In this document: in pieces, positions 1 to 8,535 of the stretch
Numbering within the stretch: the first letter of the stretch is position 1
Layout: each line of letters opens with the position of its first letter
Assembly (NCBI RefSeq): GCF_002332255.1
Contig: NZ_NRGW01000001.1
Coordinates: 2,356,001 to 2,420,000, forward strand
Direction: 5' to 3'
DNA length: 64,000 bases
Origin: Halomonas sp. JB37
GTDB taxonomy: Bacteria; Pseudomonadota; Gammaproteobacteria; Pseudomonadales; Halomonadaceae
Translations under genes and position numbers: made by a program
Notes under the pieces: generated by a model
Database searches by the model: none
The model's input: only the letters and a program-made list of their open reading frames with translations
Told to the model about the DNA's origin: nothing

Positions 1-662
1 AAGTAGGGATTAATTTTCAGCTCGCGTCCTATCGTGCTGGGTAAGGTCGGGCGATCCAGTGCCCTGGCCTTTTCACACTCCTGTAAGGCGTGTTTGACAT
101 CATCATTATCAGGGTCCGCAGCACGAGCAAACGCAAGATTCGCTTGTGTGTACTCATGGGCTGCAAAGACCAGCGTATCTTCTGGGAGTTCCGCAAATTG
201 TTTCAACGCTGTGAACATTTGTTCCGGAGTGCCTTCAAATAAACGGCCACAGCCAGCGCAGAAAAGTGTGTCACCACAAAACAGCAGGGCAGGGATGCCC
301 GGCGTAAAATAGCTGATATGGTCAAGCGTGTGGCCGGGCGTCGCCATGACTTCAAATAACCGCCCCATAATGCGGATTTGGTCGCCATCCTCCACAAACT
401 CATCAATACCTTGAATGGTGGGGTTGTTGGGGCCGATCACATGCGGAGAATAACGTTTGATCAATTCGGCTAGGCCGCCGGTATGATCATGATGGTGATG
501 AGTAATCAGAATGCTCTCTAGGCGTAGCGACTCTCGCTCCAGAAACTCGATTACAGGGGCGGCTTCACCCGGGTCCACCACGCAAACGTTTTGACTGGTA
601 TCTTGTCTTAATAGCCAAATATAGTTGTCGCTAAGGGCTGGAATCGGTGTCACGCTCATCAT
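1..662 (-). CDS. gloB: hydroxyacylglutathione hydrolase (glyoxalase II), 3' end outside window
   Basis: Hydrolyses S-lactoylglutathione to D-lactate and glutathione, the second step of methylglyoxal detoxification in the cytoplasm. The reading frame is open from the window edge and encodes about 220 residues of a family of about 255. Seen: metallo-beta-lactamase zinc motif ITHHHHDHTGG, later GHTLDH, FCGDTLF and FAAHEYT, which supply the two-metal ligands. The protein starts MMSVTPIPALSDNYIW. The upstream ATG lies 8 nt after an AAGGATC ribosome site; a second ATG follows at once. It is divergent from the methyltransferase gene, as in the gloB-yafS neighbourhood of enterobacteria. Only the C-terminus is missing because of the window edge. 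Confidence 0.95.
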   Translation of the reverse strand, partial: MMSVTPIPALSDNYIWLLRQDTSQNVCVVDPGEAAPVIEFLERESLRLESILITHHHHDHTGGLAELIKRYSPHVIGPNNPTIQGIDEFVEDGDQIRIMGRLFEVMATPGHTLDHISYFTPGIPALLFCGDTLFCAGCGRLFEGTPEQMFTALKQFAELPEDTLVFAAHEYTQANLAFARAADPDNDDVKHALQECEKARALDRPTLPSTIGRELKINPY

Positions 663-804
663 CGGCGAGATCCTTTAAGTGTCAAAAAATAGAGCTGGTA
701 AAAAGAACGTATAAATGTAAAACGCAGCTAGAAATGCAAAACATGGCGCTAAATTGGTGCTTAAAAGGCGCTAAAAGCCGTTACTTTGGAGGGAAGTGCT
801 GTTC

Positions 805-1617
805 ATGTCAAATTCGACGACGGCTACAACACTCGCCAAGCGCTTGATAAATAGCCAGACGTATTGGCAAAGCGAGGCCGGTCGCTCGCTTTGGGAGTCT
901 CAGCGGGCGTGTCTTGGACCTGTGGCTGAAACGCGAGTGGGCGGGCACAGTTTGGAAATGGGCATGGGGCCTGCAATGCTGACAATGTCAGCCATTCCGC
1001 ATGCCATACGCTGGTCGCCAACTCGCCAGCTAGCGCATTCAGATACGACCTTGGTGTGCCCGCCTGATCAACTGGCACTGCCAGACCGCTGTTTAGACGT
1101 GATGGTTATTCACCACTGGCTTGAGCATCTGCCGGATGCTCATCTGACGCTCAAAGAGGCTGCTCGGGTAACGGCTGATAATGGCATTTTAGTGCTTTTT
1201 GGCTTTAATCCTATTGGCGTCAGTGGGCTTGTCCGCCAGTTGCGTAAACGCCAGCAGCAGTACCCTTGGAGTGGCGAGTGGCGTTCGTCGAACCGCCTTC
1301 GCGACTGGTTGGCGTTTGTCGACTTTGATGTTCAGCGCGTAGACTATTGCTGCTTTAGAGGGCGCATAAACGCCAAGTGTGGTGAGTATTGGGAGTCTTT
1401 GGGGCGTCGGCATAACCTGCCACTCGGTGAAAGCTATATGATTCTTGCCCGGCGCAAGCAGCGCCAGGCGCCCGTTCAGCGCCTGAGATTTGGATTAAAA
1501 GCACCGGCGTCTCCGGCGTCATTAGGCGTTACCCGCTCTGGCTCATCCGCTCACTTGCAATCCTATCAAGAGCATCAGGCTCCAACGCATTCAAAGAGAG
1601 ATCAAGAGATTGACTAA
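805..1617 (+). CDS. class I SAM-dependent methyltransferase, YafS-like
   Basis: Putative S-adenosylmethionine-dependent methyltransferase of unknown substrate. Seen: a weakened glycine motif (SLEMGMGP, near residue 50) and the post-motif [14 protein letters not shown], which matches the LHH..EH pattern of Methyltransf_11 proteins. The last 50 residues are Ser/Ala/Gln rich and look disordered. Its place between gloB and rnhA-dnaQ matches E. coli yafS. The ATG at 805 follows GGAGGGAAG; an in-frame GTG at 796 sits too close to that site. Its last codons overlap rnhA, which suggests translational coupling. Confidence 0.8.
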   Translation: MSNSTTATTLAKRLINSQTYWQSEAGRSLWESQRACLGPVAETRVGGHSLEMGMGPAMLTMSAIPHAIRWSPTRQLAHSDTTLVCPPDQLALPDRCLDVMVIHHWLEHLPDAHLTLKEAARVTADNGILVLFGFNPIGVSGLVRQLRKRQQQYPWSGEWRSSNRLRDWLAFVDFDVQRVDYCCFRGRINAKCGEYWESLGRRHNLPLGESYMILARRKQRQAPVQRLRFGLKAPASPASLGVTRSGSSAHLQSYQEHQAPTHSKRDQEID

Positions 1618-2080
1618 TAAGGCTGCCGAGCACCTACCCTGTGTGACGGTGTATACCGATGGCGCTTGCCGGGGTAATCCTGGCCCCGGTGGCTGGGGCG
1701 TCGTGCTGGCGAGTGGTGAGCATGAAAAGACCTTAAAAGGCTATGAGGCAGATACGACTAATAACCGTATGGAATTGATGGCCGCGATTATGGCGCTACG
1801 CACACTCAATACACGCTGCGAAGTGGCGCTGTGGACTGACTCTCAGTACGTGCGCCAAGGTATCACTCAGTGGATTCATAACTGGATCAAGCGGGGGTGG
1901 AAAACTGCCGCCAAGCAGCCAGTTAAAAATGCCGAGCTATGGAAAACCCTTCACGAAGAGACTCAGCGCCATCAAGTGGCGTGGCATTGGGTGAAAGGGC
2001 ATAGCGGCCATCCCGGCAATGAGCACGCCGACACGCTGGCCAATGAGGCTATCGATGAGCACCAGAAGAGGAAAGTGTGA
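1610..2080 (+). CDS. rnhA: ribonuclease HI
   Basis: Degrades the RNA strand of RNA-DNA hybrids (R-loops, primers). Seen: [16 protein letters not shown] with the first catalytic Asp, NNRMELMAA with the Glu, LWTDSQYV with the second Asp, and [14 protein letters not shown] with the His and last Asp, so the DEDD set is complete. 156 residues, the usual length. The only start that keeps the N-terminal strand is TTG at 1610, inside the end of the preceding methyltransferase gene. A rare start plus overlap suggests coupled, low-level translation. The TGA shares its A with the dnaQ ATG. Confidence 0.96.
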   Translation: MTNKAAEHLPCVTVYTDGACRGNPGPGGWGVVLASGEHEKTLKGYEADTTNNRMELMAAIMALRTLNTRCEVALWTDSQYVRQGITQWIHNWIKRGWKTAAKQPVKNAELWKTLHEETQRHQVAWHWVKGHSGHPGNEHADTLANEAIDEHQKRKV

Positions 2081-2817
2081 TGCGGCAAGTCATCTTAGAT
2101 ACTGAAACGACGGGTATTGACCCTAAAGATGGGCATCGCTTAGTTGAGATTGGTGCCGTGGAGATGGTTAATCGTCGTTTCACTGGACGTACCTACCACC
2201 AGTATATAAATCCTGAGCGTCATATCGATGCTGAAGTAGTGGCTATTCACGGTATTGATAACGCTAAAATAGCCAATGAGCCGGTGTTTGCCAAAATAGC
2301 CGATGAGTTTTGGGCGTTTATTGAGGGCGCTGAGTTGGTGATCCATAACGCGCCCTTTGACGTGGGCTTTATAGATCATGAGCTCGGCATGCTTAATAAG
2401 CAGCGCAGCGGTTTGTCATTAGGGCCTGTTCGTGAGCACTGCGGCGTTCTTGATACGCTGACGATGGCTAGGAAAATGCATCCTGGTCAGCGCAATAGCC
2501 TTGATGCGCTGTGCAAACGCTACGATATTGATAATGGTCACCGTGTGCTGCACGGCGCTTTGTTAGACGCCGAAATCCTCGCTGACGTATATCTAGCGAT
2601 GACGGGCGGGCAGACGGCGCTGACATTAGATGCCGCCTCTGCCTCCGAGCAGCAGCAAACCGACACCTCTAGTGAAGGGCTGTCGATTCAACGTTTAACG
2701 CTAACCCCCGGTCAACTGAGCGTGGTTCGCCCCACCGAGCAGGAACAAGCAGCGCATGAAGCTAAGTGTGAAGCACACCAGCTGACTTGGTTTGAGGACG
2801 CAAGTAACGATGCTTAG
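2080..2817 (+). CDS. dnaQ: DNA polymerase III epsilon subunit, 3'-5' proofreading exonuclease
   Basis: Proofreading exonuclease of the replicative polymerase. Seen: ExoI motif LDTETTGID near residue 7, ExoII region VIHNAPFDVGF, and ExoIII HGALLDAEILADVYLAM with the catalytic His and Asp. The C-terminal 60 residues, rich in Gln/Ala, should hold the polymerase-binding segment. 245 residues, as usual. ATG at 2080 overlaps the rnhA stop and follows AGAGGAAA; an in-frame GTG lies 3 nt upstream. It is followed by nudC with an 8-nt overlap, so yafS-like/rnhA/dnaQ/nudC form one tight transcription unit. Confidence 0.96.
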   Translation: MRQVILDTETTGIDPKDGHRLVEIGAVEMVNRRFTGRTYHQYINPERHIDAEVVAIHGIDNAKIANEPVFAKIADEFWAFIEGAELVIHNAPFDVGFIDHELGMLNKQRSGLSLGPVREHCGVLDTLTMARKMHPGQRNSLDALCKRYDIDNGHRVLHGALLDAEILADVYLAMTGGQTALTLDAASASEQQQTDTSSEGLSIQRLTLTPGQLSVVRPTEQEQAAHEAKCEAHQLTWFEDASNDA

Positions 2818-3589
2818 GCGAGAAATTCCCTATGATGAGCAGGCAGGGCGTGTTATTCGGCTATCGCGCAGCTTATTGGCGCCTGCTCCGTTAAGCGGCA
2901 GTGATCAACTCACTCCGTTACAGCCTTTTCAGCCCTGGACCGAGCAGATGCAGCCGCTGTGCTATTGGGATGATGAACCCGTAGCCCTGCTTGTGGAGGC
3001 CCAGGCTGAAAGTGGTTGGATTGATGGTCGTCAGTGGATGAGCGAGCTGCCCACCGCATGGTTTAGCCTGCTATCGACAGCCTTACAGGTAGGCGCATGG
3101 TTAGAAAATCATCGTTTCTGTAGCCGCTGTGGGGCTTCTGCCACCAAACTGGCTGCCGAATTTGCGATGCACTGCAACGCCTGCGGACATCGTAATTATC
3201 CGCGCATTTCGCCGTGCATTATTACCTTGGTGACCAGCGGTGAGGCGATGCTCCTTGCTCGCAGCCCGCGTTTTCCACCTGGCCGCTATTCGACCCTGGC
3301 TGGATTTATTGAGCCAGGTGAGTCTGCAGAAGAGGCCGTGCATCGAGAGGTATTTGAGGAAGTGGGGGTGCATATTGATCAACTACGCTACCACCAAAGT
3401 CAGGCGTGGCCTTTCCCTCATTCACTGATGTTTGGCTACTTTGCCGAAGCAACGACGCGACGCATACGTATTGACGGTGTCGAAATCAGCGATGCGGCGT
3501 GGTTTTCCCCTCGTCAGCTGCCGTCTTTGCCACCGCCGTATTCGATATCGCGTGAACTTATCGAGACACATTTAGCACGCTGGCGCTGA
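2810..3589 (+). CDS. nudC: NADH pyrophosphatase / NAD-capped RNA hydrolase
   Basis: Nudix hydrolase that cleaves NAD(H) and removes NAD caps from RNA. Seen: a CxxC..CxxC zinc ribbon (CSRCG near residue 105, CNACGHRNYPR after it), then the Nudix box GFIEPGESAEEAVHREVFEEVGV (GX5EX7REUXEEXGU complete). The SQAWPFPHSLMFGY segment typical of NudC follows. The ATG at 2810 overlaps dnaQ; a TTG at 2792 is in frame but less likely. Last gene of the rnhA-dnaQ unit. Confidence 0.95.
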   Translation: MLRREIPYDEQAGRVIRLSRSLLAPAPLSGSDQLTPLQPFQPWTEQMQPLCYWDDEPVALLVEAQAESGWIDGRQWMSELPTAWFSLLSTALQVGAWLENHRFCSRCGASATKLAAEFAMHCNACGHRNYPRISPCIITLVTSGEAMLLARSPRFPPGRYSTLAGFIEPGESAEEAVHREVFEEVGVHIDQLRYHQSQAWPFPHSLMFGYFAEATTRRIRIDGVEISDAAWFSPRQLPSLPPPYSISRELIETHLARWR

Positions 3590-3613
3590 AAAACGCCGCG
3601 TGCTTAAACATGC

Positions 3614-3928
3614 TTACTTGCTAGGAAACAGGCTGGTCAGTTTAGTGGCCAGCATCACATTGCCGGTTGCTTTTAGCTTTCCAGTCATGAACGCAGTCAT
3701 GCCGTTGATGTCGCCATTCATGATGCCTTTCAGCGTCTCGGTGCTTAGGCTTAAGCTGACGGAAGGGTCATCGTGTTCGCCTTCTTGAACATCAAGCGCG
3801 CCATCTTGAATGTTCAGATAGTGGCTGCCCGCATCTGAGAAATGAAATTGAAAAATTTCGTTCATCCCCTTGGCGGCTTCTGGATTGAAACGTGCTTTCA
3901 GCTTATCAAGGGTAGTCGTTGACATCAT
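3614..3928 (-). CDS. SCP2 sterol-binding domain protein
   Basis: Small cytoplasmic single-domain protein of the sterol carrier protein 2 fold, which offers a hydrophobic pocket for lipids or acyl chains; the bacterial ligand is usually unknown. Seen: 104 residues with LNIQDGALDVQEGEHDDPSVSLSLSTETLKGIMNGDINGMTAFMTGKLKATGNV, the SCP2 signature region. Starts ATGATG; the second ATG (3925) is better spaced from a weak GCGAG site. It faces nudC tail-to-tail and stands alone. Confidence 0.85.
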   Translation of the reverse strand: MMSTTTLDKLKARFNPEAAKGMNEIFQFHFSDAGSHYLNIQDGALDVQEGEHDDPSVSLSLSTETLKGIMNGDINGMTAFMTGKLKATGNVMLATKLTSLFPSK

Positions 3929-4111
3929 AAATCTCGCAAGTAAGTAGATAAATTAGCTTAAGGTTATCGATAGTAGTTCAAAGAAACAATCGGATATGGG
4001 ACGAGACTATTTCATACGTGCGTTTCAATCAAGCGCTACAATTATGCGTCTTTAGGATACATGTGAGCATTGTCTCTGTTTTAGAATTTAATTACCTAGT
4101 GGAGAACGTAA

Positions 4112-5155
4112 ATGAGTGAATGGGTTGCAGAATTAGGTACGTTTTTAGTCCAGACAGCCATCGTGATAGCGATGCTGGTGATTGGTTTATTGCTCGTAAC
4201 TCGCTCTAGGCAAGCTAAAGAGCGTGGTCTGACGCTTCGTGTTGAGCCGCTTAATGACCAGCGATTGGATCGTAGCCGCCGCCTGCGTTTGGCCACTGCG
4301 CTGCCTTCTGCGCGTAAAAAGCTGCTAAAAACATTTCGTCAAAATGAGAAAAAGCGCTTAAAGGTTCAAAAAAACGATCAACAAGCGCCACCAGCATCTC
4401 GTGTATGGGTGTTGGATTTTTATGGTGATTTAAAAGCCTCACAAACCGAGCATTTTGCTCAAGAGATCTCCGCCATTATCGACGTGGCTAGTGAAGAGGA
4501 TGAAGTGGTGATCCGGCTGGAGTCAGCGGGCGGCTTAGTGCATGCCTATGGCTTAGCGGCTGCACAGATGGACCGGCTAAGTGCTGCGGGCCTTATTACG
4601 ACGGTATGCATCGATAAAGTGGCGGCCAGCGGTGGCTATATGATGGCCTGTACCGCGCAGCATATTAAGGCTGCTCCTTTTGCTGTTATTGGATCGATAG
4701 GCGTTGTGGCGCAAGTGCCTAACATCCATAGACTGCTCAAAAAGCACGATATTGATGTCGAGTTGCTAACCGCGGGAAAATATAAGCGTACGTTGACCGT
4801 ACTTGGTGAAAATACCGATGAAGGCAAAGACAAGTTCTTGGATGATTTAGAGAACACCCATCGATTATTTAAACACTATGTTACAGAGCGTCGTCCCACC
4901 ATGGACATTGACTCGCTGGCCACCGGTGAAATTTGGTACGGCAGTGAGGCATTGCCCCAGCTGCTTGTCGATAGCGTAGGGACCAGCGAAGCCTATTTGA
5001 CAGAGCGTATGGCGCAGGTACAGGTTTATACCGTCAAGCTTGAGGCGCCTAAAACAATGAGCCGGAAGCTTGGCTTAGCCGTTTCAGCGGGTGTCGAAAC
5101 AGCAGCGCTCAAGGCACTGGGACTGATCGAGGCGGCTGGATGGCAGCGCCGCTAG
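4112..5155 (+). CDS. sohB: inner-membrane peptidase SohB (S49 family)
   Basis: Membrane-anchored serine peptidase related to signal peptide peptidase SppA. Seen: an N-terminal membrane segment (about residues 9-28, TFLVQTAIVIAMLVIGLLLV), a basic stretch, then the S49 domain with IRLESAGGLVHAYG, nucleophile motif KVAASGGYMMA (Ser about 173) and the Lys-containing LLTAGKYKRTLT. 347 residues, as in other SohB proteins. ATG 4112 follows GTGGAGAACGTAA. It converges with the ArsR gene, 3 bp apart and with no clear terminator. Confidence 0.93.
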   Translation: MSEWVAELGTFLVQTAIVIAMLVIGLLLVTRSRQAKERGLTLRVEPLNDQRLDRSRRLRLATALPSARKKLLKTFRQNEKKRLKVQKNDQQAPPASRVWVLDFYGDLKASQTEHFAQEISAIIDVASEEDEVVIRLESAGGLVHAYGLAAAQMDRLSAAGLITTVCIDKVAASGGYMMACTAQHIKAAPFAVIGSIGVVAQVPNIHRLLKKHDIDVELLTAGKYKRTLTVLGENTDEGKDKFLDDLENTHRLFKHYVTERRPTMDIDSLATGEIWYGSEALPQLLVDSVGTSEAYLTERMAQVQVYTVKLEAPKTMSRKLGLAVSAGVETAALKALGLIEAAGWQRR

Positions 5156-5158
5156 CAC

Positions 5159-5479
5159 TCATTCTGAGTAGTGGTGCGCCAATGCATCAAGAATGGCTTT
5201 GGCGCTTTCACTGCTTAATGAATAGTAGATGGTTTGTGATTCTCGGCGTGTGCTGACCAACTCATCACGCCTCAATATCGCTAAATGTTGGGATAGAGCT
5301 GACTGACTCAAGGCAAGCTGTTGATTTATTTGAGTAACTGACAGCTCTTTTTCAGCAAGTAAGCACAGTATTTGTAAGCGTTTTTCGTTTGCCAATGCTT
5401 TCAGTAAGCTGGTTCCCGCCTCAATAGCTCGGCAGTTGTGTTCAAGCAAACGTGTCGCGGCGCTTGTAGAAGCAGACAT
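5159..5479 (-). CDS. ArsR-family winged-helix transcriptional regulator
   Basis: Small dimeric repressor of the ArsR/SmtB family. Seen: ALANEKRLQILCLLAEKELSVTQINQQLALSQSALSQHLAILRRDELVSTRRESQTIYYSL, a complete winged helix. The classical ELCVCDL arsenic-site motif is absent: at that place the sequence reads ELSVTQI. The only Cys residues, in HNCRAIEA and ILCLL, give no metal-site signature, so a redox or thiol sensor is as likely as a metal sensor. ATG follows GGAGATCAC. Divergent from prpE across about 290 bp. Confidence 0.88.
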   Translation of the reverse strand: MSASTSAATRLLEHNCRAIEAGTSLLKALANEKRLQILCLLAEKELSVTQINQQLALSQSALSQHLAILRRDELVSTRRESQTIYYSLSSESAKAILDALAHHYSE

Positions 5480-5495
5480 AGTGATCTCCTCGCCT

Positions 5496-5540
5496 ACACT
5501 GTTACATAAGCTTATTTATATGCATTGTTATAATTTATCT
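5496..5540. promoter_or_regulatory. AT-rich promoter/operator region of the ArsR gene
   Basis: Just upstream of the ArsR start, an AT-rich stretch contains the exact palindrome ATAAGCTTAT (5506-5515), followed by TATATGCATTGTTATAATT. ArsR proteins usually bind such dyads over their own promoter. Autoregulation is inferred from position only. Confidence 0.35.
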
Positions 5541-5655
5541 CGGCATCGTCGCGTCGCGAAGATCAAGTTGTTTAATGATCAGTAATTTAGCGAGTTTTGT
5601 CCAAGGCTTTGTTTAACGGTTTATCAATGGTAAGTCCTTTGGTGCATTGTCGACA

Positions 5656-5682
5656 ATAGAAGGGAGTGTTGCATCCTTCTAT
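5656..5682. other. hairpin in the ArsR-prpE intergenic region
   Basis: Inverted repeat ATAGAAGG / CCTTCTAT with an 11-nt loop, about 90 nt upstream of prpE. It could be a leader structure or a protein-binding site. The rest of 5541-5770 shows nothing else that I can name. Confidence 0.3.
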
Positions 5683-5770
5683 GGCACGTTAGCCGATAGT
5701 ATGAGGGTGCTAAGGCGATTTACTTTATACAGTGTCAACAATGCGTTTGCATAATAACGATGAGAACACT

Positions 5771-7681
5771 ATGAGTCGCTACCACAATGCTTTCCAGCAG
5801 TCGGTTGAACACCCTGAAACATTTTGGGCCGAGGAGGCTAAACGTATCCCCTGGTACACGATGCCCCGCACGATACTCAGCTATGACGATCAGCATCACG
5901 CACGCTGGTTCAGCGATGGAGAAATGAACCTTTGCTATGCAGCTTTGGATTACCACGTTGAGCAGGGCAGAGGTGATCAAGCGGCCATTTTCTGGGATTC
6001 CCCCGCCACGCAGTCTAAGCAAACTATCAGCTATCGGGACTTGCGTGATCGCGTCGCTCATTTCGCCGGTGCCTTAGCCCAGCTAGGCGTTGAAAAGGGT
6101 GATCGTGTCATTATTTATATGCCTATGATTCCCGAGGCATTGATTGCGATGTATGCCTGTGCACGGTTGGGGGCAGTTCATTCGGTCGTCTTTGGGGGCT
6201 TTGCACCCCATGAGCTGGCCGCACGTATTGAAGACGCTGAGCCCAAGGTGGTGGTCGCGGCCTCGTGTGGCATCGAACTAGGTAAAGTGCTGCCTTATAA
6301 ACCGATGATTGATCAGGCGATTACTCTCAGTGCTCATAAGCCAAACGCTTGTGTCGTTTACCAGCGCGCAGCGCATCAGGCACCGCTAGGCGCTAACGAC
6401 TATGACTGGAATCAGTTAGTCGCAGGAGCGCCATTTGCCGATTGTGTCCCGGTGAAGGGCACTGACCCGCTCTATATACTTTACACCTCAGGTACGACCG
6501 GTAAGCCCAAGGGTGTGGTGCGTGACACCGGTGGATACGCGGTGGCATTGGCGTATTCAATGGAGGCTATTTATGCCATGAAGCCCGGTGAAGTGTTTTT
6601 CACCGCATCCGATGTAGGCTGGGTGGTCGGTCATTCTTATATTGTTTACGCCCCCTTACTGCTGGGTTGCACGACTGTTGTATATGAAGGTAAGCCGGTT
6701 AAAACACCCGATGCAGGCAGCTTCTGGCGTTTAATTGAAGAGTATCAAGTCACCAGCTTCTTCACGGCGCCCACTGCATTCAGGGCAATGAAAAAAGAAG
6801 ATCCCGATGCCGAGCTGCTGAAAAAATATGATATCAGTAGCCTGAAGCATCTTTACGTCGCCGGTGAGCGGCTTGATCCTCCGACGTTTCATTGGCTTGA
6901 TGACTTGCTTGAAGTGCCGGTTATTGATCACTGGTGGCAAACTGAAACCGGCTGGCCGATTGCGGCAAATTTGCCTGGTATCGAACCGATGCTGACCAAA
7001 GCCGGTTCCGCGACGTACCCTGTACCAGGTTTCAATGTGCAGGTGCTTAACCGCGAAGGAGGCCAAGCTGAGCCTATGGAGCAGGGCAGTGTCGTCATTA
7101 AGCAGCCGATGCCTCCAGGCTGCTTAATTGGCGTATGGCGAGACCCTCAGCGTTTCCACTCGGCGTATATGGCGGCGTTTCCCGGCTACTATTTAACCGG
7201 TGATGGCGGCTATTTTGATGAGCAGGGCTATTTGTTTATTATGGGCCGTACCGACGATGTTATTAATGTTGCAGGGCATCGGCTTTCTACTGGAGAGATA
7301 GAAGAAGTGGTGGGTGCACATCCTGCCGTCGCAGAGTGTGCGGTAATTGGTATTCATGATGAGCTGAAAGGGCAACTGCCTATCGGGCTGGTGATTCCCA
7401 AAGATGGCTTCACAGGCGATGAGGCGACTCTGGAGGCAGAGCTAATCGCTCGAGTTCGTGAGCACATTGGGCCTATTGCCTGTTTCAAGCAGGTGTTAGT
7501 GGTTGATCGATTGCCTAAAACTCGCTCGGGTAAGATCTTGAGAAAGCTGCTGCGTACGATTGCTGATGGAAAAGAGTTTGGTATTCCTTCTACCATTGAT
7601 GACCCTGCTAGCTTGGCCGATATTCATACGACTATGCGCCAGCGTTCGGTGGGTGCCGCCGACAAAGCTACGCCGCTTTGA
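5771..7681 (+). CDS. prpE: propionate-CoA ligase
   Basis: Activates propionate (and related short acids) to the acyl-CoA via an acyl-adenylate. Seen: P-loop YTSGTTGKPKGVVRD, HWWQTETGWPI, YLTGDGGYFDEQGYLFIMGRTDDVINVAGHRLSTGEIEE, and PKTRSGKILRK with the adenylation Lys, a known target of Pat acetylation in related enzymes. Starts at 5741 (ATG) or 5732 (GTG) are possible, but ATG 5771 gives MSRYHNAFQQSVEHPETFWAE, which aligns with the family N-terminus and yields 636 residues. No other prp genes are nearby. Acs is excluded because VVRD and the overall pattern fit PrpE. Confidence 0.88.
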   Translation: MSRYHNAFQQSVEHPETFWAEEAKRIPWYTMPRTILSYDDQHHARWFSDGEMNLCYAALDYHVEQGRGDQAAIFWDSPATQSKQTISYRDLRDRVAHFAGALAQLGVEKGDRVIIYMPMIPEALIAMYACARLGAVHSVVFGGFAPHELAARIEDAEPKVVVAASCGIELGKVLPYKPMIDQAITLSAHKPNACVVYQRAAHQAPLGANDYDWNQLVAGAPFADCVPVKGTDPLYILYTSGTTGKPKGVVRDTGGYAVALAYSMEAIYAMKPGEVFFTASDVGWVVGHSYIVYAPLLLGCTTVVYEGKPVKTPDAGSFWRLIEEYQVTSFFTAPTAFRAMKKEDPDAELLKKYDISSLKHLYVAGERLDPPTFHWLDDLLEVPVIDHWWQTETGWPIAANLPGIEPMLTKAGSATYPVPGFNVQVLNREGGQAEPMEQGSVVIKQPMPPGCLIGVWRDPQRFHSAYMAAFPGYYLTGDGGYFDEQGYLFIMGRTDDVINVAGHRLSTGEIEEVVGAHPAVAECAVIGIHDELKGQLPIGLVIPKDGFTGDEATLEAELIARVREHIGPIACFKQVLVVDRLPKTRSGKILRKLLRTIADGKEFGIPSTIDDPASLADIHTTMRQRSVGAADKATPL

Positions 7682-7693
7682 TTGATGCCATAC

Positions 7694-7720
7694 GCCGCTC
7701 ACGTAGTTGAGCGGCTTTCA
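7694..7720 (+). terminator. prpE terminator
   Basis: Inverted repeat GCCGCTCA / TGAGCGGC with a 6-nt loop followed by a short TTT run, 12 nt after the prpE stop. Confidence 0.6.
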
Positions 7721-7775
7721 TTGCGCGGTAGAAGCCGTATAATGCTGCCCCCTAGCGCCACCTTGCGCTAATGAC

Positions 7776-7816
7776 CTCGAGGGTTCCCTAACCCCTCTTC
7801 TTATGTACAAAAAGGC
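7776..7816 (+). promoter_or_regulatory. candidate preQ1-I riboswitch upstream of yhhQ
   Basis: Seen: stem GAGGG (7779-7783) / CCCTC (7793-7797), a 9-nt C/T-rich loop TTCCCTAAC, then an A-rich tail ending AAAAAGG (7809-7815). The tail AGG can pair with CCT in the loop, giving the H-type pseudoknot of preQ1-I aptamers. That tail is also the ribosome site of the gene starting at 7825, so ligand binding would hide it. PreQ1-I elements upstream of COG1738/YhhQ transporters are established. The segment between stem and tail (about 15 nt) is longer than in the smallest members, hence moderate confidence. Confidence 0.55.
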
Positions 7817-7824
7817 TTATCGAC

Positions 7825-8493
7825 ATGTTCGCATTGAGTGACGCTCAGCACCGCCGCTGCTTATTAGTAATGGTGGCCTTTCACATTGGCATTATTGCCG
7901 CCAGTAATTATCTTGTTCAGTTGCCGTTTACGCTGTTTGGATTTCATACCACCTGGGGAGCCTTCAGCTTTCCGTTTATTTTTTTAGCCACTGATTTAAC
8001 AGTGCGCTTATTTGGCAAAGGGCCCGCCCGCGCTATCATTCTTCGCGTTATGCTTCCTGCCCTGGTGGTGTCCTACGTGGTCTCAGTTGTGTTTCCACGG
8101 GGGAGCTTTGCCGGTATTGCAGCGCTTTCTGAATGGAATCTATTTGTCGCTCGCATCGCGCTCGCTAGCTTCTTAGCCTATGTGATAGGTCAGCTGCTTG
8201 ATGTCCAGGTGTTTGACCGTTTACGCCAGTTATCCTGGTGGGTCGCGCCAGTGTGTTCAACGGTGCTGGGTAACCTTGCCGATACGTTCGCATTTTTCTC
8301 TACGGCGTTTTACAACAGCCCTGATCCGTTTATGGCGGCCCATTGGGTTGAAATTGCCGCCGTCGACTATGCAATCAAATTAGCGATCAGCCTGTTATTC
8401 TTCTTGCCACTGTATGGCCTGCTACTCGCCTGGTTATCGCGCCGTTTAGTTGTTTGGACAGGGCAGGTAGATAGCGTGCCGCGCACTGCCTAA
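7825..8493 (+). CDS. yhhQ: queuosine precursor (preQ0/preQ1) transporter, YhhQ family
   Basis: Integral inner-membrane protein that takes up 7-cyano- or 7-aminomethyl-7-deazaguanine for queuosine modification of tRNA. Seen: 222 residues with about six membrane segments; signature region FGFHTTWGAFSFPFIFLATDLTVRLFGKGPAR, and VCSTVLGNLADTFAFFSTAF with conserved Asn/Asp. Start ATG 7825 lies 9 nt after AAAAAGG, which is part of the candidate riboswitch. The RNA element and transporter support each other's identification. Confidence 0.92.
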   Translation: MFALSDAQHRRCLLVMVAFHIGIIAASNYLVQLPFTLFGFHTTWGAFSFPFIFLATDLTVRLFGKGPARAIILRVMLPALVVSYVVSVVFPRGSFAGIAALSEWNLFVARIALASFLAYVIGQLLDVQVFDRLRQLSWWVAPVCSTVLGNLADTFAFFSTAFYNSPDPFMAAHWVEIAAVDYAIKLAISLLFFLPLYGLLLAWLSRRLVVWTGQVDSVPRTA

Positions 8494-8535
8494 AAACATT
8501 GTTTGTAAAAACATTGCTAAGACATAGGAGCTTGC

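Noticed and set aside
5732-5770. Longer N-terminus for PrpE from GTG 5732 or ATG 5741
   Set aside because: The extra residues do not match the family and ATG 5771 reproduces the usual PrpE start.
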